From Ralstonia sp. A12 (GTDB lineage Bacteria > Pseudomonadota > Gammaproteobacteria > Burkholderiales > Burkholderiaceae), in contig NZ_JSZO01000013.1 of the NCBI RefSeq assembly GCF_000801955.1, positions 62,001-126,000 of the forward strand: a DNA stretch of 64,000 nt. The letters are read 5' to 3'. The translations under genes were made by a program, and so were the position numbers. The first letter of the stretch is position 1, and each line of letters opens with the position of its first letter. Of the stretch, positions 60,846 to 64,000 are shown piece after piece. The notes under the pieces are model-generated. The model made no database searches. It was not told the origin of the DNA and worked only from the letters and a program-made list of their open reading frames with translations.

Positions 60846-60900
60846 CTTGATTGGCGGCCGACTGGCCGTTGATCCATTTCTCGTTTGGGGCGTTGTTGTC

Positions 60901-63117
60901 TTACTGCGTGGCGCCGACGGTGATCTTGAGCGGTCGGTTCATCGAGTCAAAGACGCGGGTGATCTGGCGGGTGAGGTTGCCGCTTGGGTCCTTGGACTGG
61001 TCTTGTGTCCGGTTGCCCATCGCGTCCAGTGTGAAGGTGATGCTGTTGCCTAGGCTGTCCGTCGCACCGGTCATGCGATGAGCACCGTCATAGCCGAAGC
61101 TCACGCCGCTGCCATCGGGGGGCGCCACCTTGATCAACTGGCCCACCGCGTCGTAGCTGTAGTTCGTAGTTTGTGCCGCCCCATTGGCCGGGGTCACCAC
61201 TTGGCTAGTCAGCCAGCCGCGATTCGAGTACGTGAACGCGGTGATTGTGCCGTTGGCGTCCGTCATCTGCAGTGGGCGGCCGTTCGGATCGTACTGGTTG
61301 ATGGTCGTGGTGTGGCCCTGCGCATCGACGACTTGGTACAGATCACCCCTGCGATATTGCGGCGGCGTGTTGGTGTCGTCTGCGGTGCGGTAGGCATATG
61401 TCGTGCCGTCGTTGATATCGGTACGCGGGCCACTACGGCTCGCCACCTGACCATCGGCGGTGTAAGTCCACGTGGTCGTGCGCGTCGGACCTGCCGCTGC
61501 GGCGCTGAAGCCCTGGCTGCCATTCGTATCGGTAGTCGGTGTTTCGCTGTACCTGATCAGGTTCCCGTTGACATCGTAGCCGTACGTTTCCAGCTTGGTG
61601 GGTGAAGCGACCTGTGTCCGCAGGTTCCAGAACTGCGGGTGCCACACGGTGGTGGTCGTGCGCGCAGTTGCCATACCGGCACCCTCGACGCGCTGCGTCT
61701 CCCGCCTCTGACTGTCGTAGGCGTGGGTCGTGACGTTGCCCAGGTAGTCCGTTTCCTGGATCAGGTTGTTGTTCGCGTCGTAGCTGCTGCTCTGCCGTGT
61801 GCTGCCGCACAAGCCACATGGCGCGCTGATCGAAGTCGGTAGCAGCACGCCGTTCTGCTGGATGAAGCTGTAGACGCTGGCCTTGCCAGTCGGATCAGTG
61901 ATGGTGGTCTGGTTGTTGTCGCCGTACTGAAACTGGTATTGATTTGCTCCGCCTGCCAGGGTGCTGCTGGTGGTGCGGGCCTGGGTGTCATAGGCGTAGG
62001 TGGCGTAGCGGTTGCCATTCTCGTCAATGATGCCGGTTAGGGCGGCAGGAAAGCTGCTGTTCTCGTAAACGTACTTGCGCACGGTGCCGTTCGGCCAAGT
62101 CACACTCAGCAGCATGCCGAAGTAGGTGTACGCATAGCGCGCGACTGTTGCATCGGGTGCCGTGACGCTGGCCACGCGGCCCGAGGTATCGTAAGTGAAC
62201 GTCAGACTGCGCCCACTCGGAGCGGTGACGGTCGACAGTTGATTGGCGGCGTTGTAGGTCAGCGTCGTCATTCGGCCGTTGCGGTCGCGCACTGATTGCA
62301 ACTGGCCGTTGGTGCTGTAGGTCTCGATAGCTCCCGTGCCGGCGACTGTGTATTGCCAGCCGGTCGTGTTGCCACTGGTGTCGGCAACCGACTGCAGCGT
62401 GTCTTGACTGCCGGCAGCAGTCCAACCCGTGCCGCTCCCGCTAAAGGTAACGACCGAGCCATCCTCGCGCTGTGCGGTCACCTGGGCCGTTGCGCCACTC
62501 GCCGCGCTGGTGTCCAAGCTGCGCTGCCAGTTCGTCGTCCATTGACCGCCGCCGGTGAACGTCTGGTAGGCCAGTGTCATGGGCAGGTCGGGGCTGCCAC
62601 CCGCATCACCTCCGGTAGCTATGGTGGCACCCGTACCAGGAGTGACGGAGCTGCCGGCCGTGCAGACTTGGACGGGTGGGCGCGGAGGCACATACGTCGA
62701 CTGCAAGCCAATATTCCCCCACGCCAGCAGTTGCCCCTCAAAATACCCTTCCCCAAAAAACTTGCACGTCGCAGTCGTAGGACCGATCTGTTCAATCAAT
62801 GCAAGCTTAAAAGGACGCACCGCCTCGCAAGCCTGCCTAGCAGTACAGGTATATTGCTTACACCCCCCGTCTGGATTCGAGATGTTGCTCCAACCAGTAG
62901 AACTCGGATCAATCTGCCCGGCAGGAACCGAGGCAAACGCGTTAGAAGCCGAGATCACGCCAAATACACCGGCTGCCATCAGCGGCGCAAACCGAAGACG
63001 GAAGCGTGTCCAGATGGGCGCAGGACGCGAGAAGAATCGCCCAGCCATAGAGGGGGAAAGTCTCCACGAGAACAGAACCCGTACCGCCCACCGTAGCACC
63101 TGGATGATCAGTTTCAT
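60901..63117 (-). CDS. Exported YD-repeat (RHS-like) protein within a pseudopilus operon
   Basis: A 738-residue protein. A long basic, hydrophobic N-terminal leader (about residues 1-64, ending ASNAFA) looks like an extended signal peptide. From about residue 220 to the end run YD/RHS repeats (TYNAANQLSTVTAPSGRSLTFTYDTSGRVASV, YDANNNLIQETDYLGNVTTHAYDSQRR, and so on). It stops at TGA/TAA with no RHS core box or toxin tail. I use ATG 63117 (GGAAGG upstream); a longer frame to 63300 overlaps the preceding gene. Its transcript lies between pseudopilin genes. Confidence 0.85.
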   Translation of the reverse strand: MKLIIQVLRWAVRVLFSWRLSPSMAGRFFSRPAPIWTRFRLRFAPLMAAGVFGVISASNAFASVPAGQIDPSSTGWSNISNPDGGCKQYTCTARQACEAVRPFKLALIEQIGPTTATCKFFGEGYFEGQLLAWGNIGLQSTYVPPRPPVQVCTAGSSVTPGTGATIATGGDAGGSPDLPMTLAYQTFTGGGQWTTNWQRSLDTSAASGATAQVTAQREDGSVVTFSGSGTGWTAAGSQDTLQSVADTSGNTTGWQYTVAGTGAIETYSTNGQLQSVRDRNGRMTTLTYNAANQLSTVTAPSGRSLTFTYDTSGRVASVTAPDATVARYAYTYFGMLLSVTWPNGTVRKYVYENSSFPAALTGIIDENGNRYATYAYDTQARTTSSTLAGGANQYQFQYGDNNQTTITDPTGKASVYSFIQQNGVLLPTSISAPCGLCGSTRQSSSYDANNNLIQETDYLGNVTTHAYDSQRRETQRVEGAGMATARTTTTVWHPQFWNLRTQVASPTKLETYGYDVNGNLIRYSETPTTDTNGSQGFSAAAAGPTRTTTWTYTADGQVASRSGPRTDINDGTTYAYRTADDTNTPPQYRRGDLYQVVDAQGHTTTINQYDPNGRPLQMTDANGTITAFTYSNRGWLTSQVVTPANGAAQTTNYSYDAVGQLIKVAPPDGSGVSFGYDGAHRMTGATDSLGNSITFTLDAMGNRTQDQSKDPSGNLTRQITRVFDSMNRPLKITVGATQ

Positions 63118-63121
63118 TTCC

Positions 63122-63571
63122 TTACCTTCCATTTGGATCGAATACAAATTTCCAGTCGGCATAGGCCGATCGCACTTGGGCAGCGTCAACGCTCGGCAAT
63201 GGCGTCCCGCCGCCCTTCGAGTAGATGCCGGTGACGCCACCGTCCGGCGCCCGTACGATGCCCCAGTCCTTCGAGCGGCTGATGGGGTCGAACGGCACAT
63301 CGCGCAGATGGTGCCGCGTCACAGGAAACCGCTTGTCATCGACCAGGTCTTCCAGCGATCGCGGCATGGCGCGCGGAATGCTCGGTGACGAGTAGTAGTA
63401 GCTCTTGATGGCACCGACCACATCGGCCCCCGTGTGCCGCAGCGCACGTTCGTCTTCGCGGCGCTTCTGCTGCGATGCCCACTCACCGACCTTGGCGAGG
63501 CCAATGCCGAACACCACAATGCCCACCAGCAGCGCGGGGTAGGCGAAGCCGCGCGCTCTACCAGTCGGCAT
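63122..63571 (-). CDS. Pseudopilin-like protein
   Basis: A 149-residue protein. The N-terminal RGFAYPALLVGIVVFGIGLAKVGEWASQQKRREDERAL is a pseudopilin-type helix, but the usual Glu at +5 is replaced in the short peptidase site, where GFAYPALL stands in for GFTLIEL. The C-terminal part shares the DPISRSKDWGI segment with the neighbouring pseudopilin (DPITDRTDSWK). It overlaps the next gene (63558) by 14 bases, using ATG 63571. Confidence 0.75.
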   Translation of the reverse strand: MPTGRARGFAYPALLVGIVVFGIGLAKVGEWASQQKRREDERALRHTGADVVGAIKSYYYSSPSIPRAMPRSLEDLVDDKRFPVTRHHLRDVPFDPISRSKDWGIVRAPDGGVTGIYSKGGGTPLPSVDAAQVRSAYADWKFVFDPNGR

Positions 63572-63944
63572 ACAGGGTTCCATCCATGGACTTGCCCGGC
63601 GCGCCGCTGCGGATGTCATAGATGCCCGGCTCGCCGTTGGGCGAGGGCAGTGGCTTCCAGCTGTCCGTGCGATCTGTGATCGGGTCCATCGGCGCCGTCT
63701 TCAGATAGCGCTGCTTGACCAGGTCTGCCAGCGATGCGGGGTACTGATTCTTGTCGGCATAGAACTTGTCGATGGCGTCGCGCACCATCTCCAGGTTGGC
63801 GCGCAGCACACGCTCCTTGGCCGTGTCCACGTGCTTGAAATACTGAGGCAGTGCGATGGTCGTCAGCAGGGCAACGACCGCCATGACGACCATCAGCTCG
63901 ATCAGCGTGAATCCGCGGGAGAGGGGATGTTTGCGGGTCACCAT
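63558..63944 (-). CDS. GspG/PilE-like pseudopilin
   Basis: A 128-residue pseudopilin with a clean peptidase site RGFTLIELMVVMAVVALLTTIALPQYF. The C-terminal domain includes FYADKNQYPASLADLVKQRYLKTAPMDPITDRTDSW and ends GTLYADW. The ATG overlaps the stop of the preceding (partial) gene by seven bases, so the pseudopilin genes are translated as a chain. Confidence 0.88.
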   Translation of the reverse strand: MVTRKHPLSRGFTLIELMVVMAVVALLTTIALPQYFKHVDTAKERVLRANLEMVRDAIDKFYADKNQYPASLADLVKQRYLKTAPMDPITDRTDSWKPLPSPNGEPGIYDIRSGAPGKSMDGTLYADW

Positions 63945-64000
63945 TGCTTGTACGGCCGGCCATCCAGGCCAACCTCCTCGCTGGTTGAGTGCACGTCGTA
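63938..64000 (-). CDS. Pseudopilin C-terminal fragment, cut by the window end
   Basis: On the minus strand the last 20 codons read YDVHSTSEEVGLDGRPYKQW and a stop. That ending (YDVHS..EEVGLDG.PY..W) is typical of GspG-like pseudopilins. The gene continues beyond the window. Its stop overlaps the next ATG. Confidence 0.75.
   Translation of the reverse strand, partial: YDVHSTSEEVGLDGRPYKQW

Overview
The window looks like a piece of the main chromosome of a GC-rich betaproteobacterium of the Burkholderiaceae, most probably a Ralstonia. The reasons are a his operon carrying a marC-family gene between hisB and hisH and running on into tatABC, a petABC-sspA-sspB block, a Gram-negative trimeric porin of Burkholderiaceae type, and protein sequences of that family throughout. 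No database search was possible, so the genus is an inference.

Region 1 (1-23252) is ordinary core genome. Histidine biosynthesis (hisC end, hisB, hisH, hisA, hisF, hisI, hisE) runs into a small membrane protein gene and the twin-arginine translocase genes tatABC, closed by a clear terminator. On the minus strand follow a three-gene ABC importer (ATPase, double-length permease, binding protein) and a two-component system. Divergent from that system is a second binding protein paralogous to the first. Then come a porin, a DegQ/DegS-like protease, a NIF3-family protein, MscL, the cytochrome bc1 complex genes petABC, sspA and sspB, and a tRNA-Thr(TGT) gene.

Region 2 (about 23253 to 49-51 kb) is accessory DNA starting directly at the 3' end of tRNA-Thr. 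I see no integrase in it. In order it holds a hypothetical gene and an AlpA-like regulator with a polyalanine tract. A plasmid or satellite replication module follows (small genes, a P-loop DUF3987-like protein, an inovirus-Gp2/YagK-like protein). Next is a short MobA/MobL relaxase with an RSF1010-type oriT about 100 bases upstream of it. Then comes a run of likely defence genes: a UvrD-like helicase with a DUF2290 partner, a GHKL ATPase fused to a Shedu-like (DUF4263) nuclease domain, and a 529-residue protein with a HicA-like C-terminal domain. A plasmid-type module follows (DUF932, YqaJ-like nuclease, RDF-like protein, membrane protein). A final AT-richer cassette encodes two different HEPN-type proteins flanking a DUF2971 protein. 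A broken IS3-family transposase and an H-NS-like gene also sit here. The right boundary is not defined by a recognisable att repeat.

Region 3 (about 49.3-56.3 kb) carries a glycine-zipper protein, a divergent XRE regulator pair, two lipoproteins (one with a TTG start, one with MORN/YwqK-like repeats) and several small hypothetical genes. It may be partly island and partly core.

Region 4 (56388-64000, all minus strand) is a compact type II secretion/type IV pilus-like operon. It contains three pseudopilin genes (one cut by the window end), a GspH-like pseudopilin-related gene, gspF and gspE homologues and two assembly-protein-like genes. A 738-residue exported YD-repeat (RHS-like) gene is embedded among the pseudopilin genes. 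The strongest candidates for undescribed biology are the helicase/DUF2290 pair, the GHKL-Shedu fusion, the HicA-tailed protein, the HEPN/DUF2971/HEPN cassette and the YD-repeat/pseudopilus operon.
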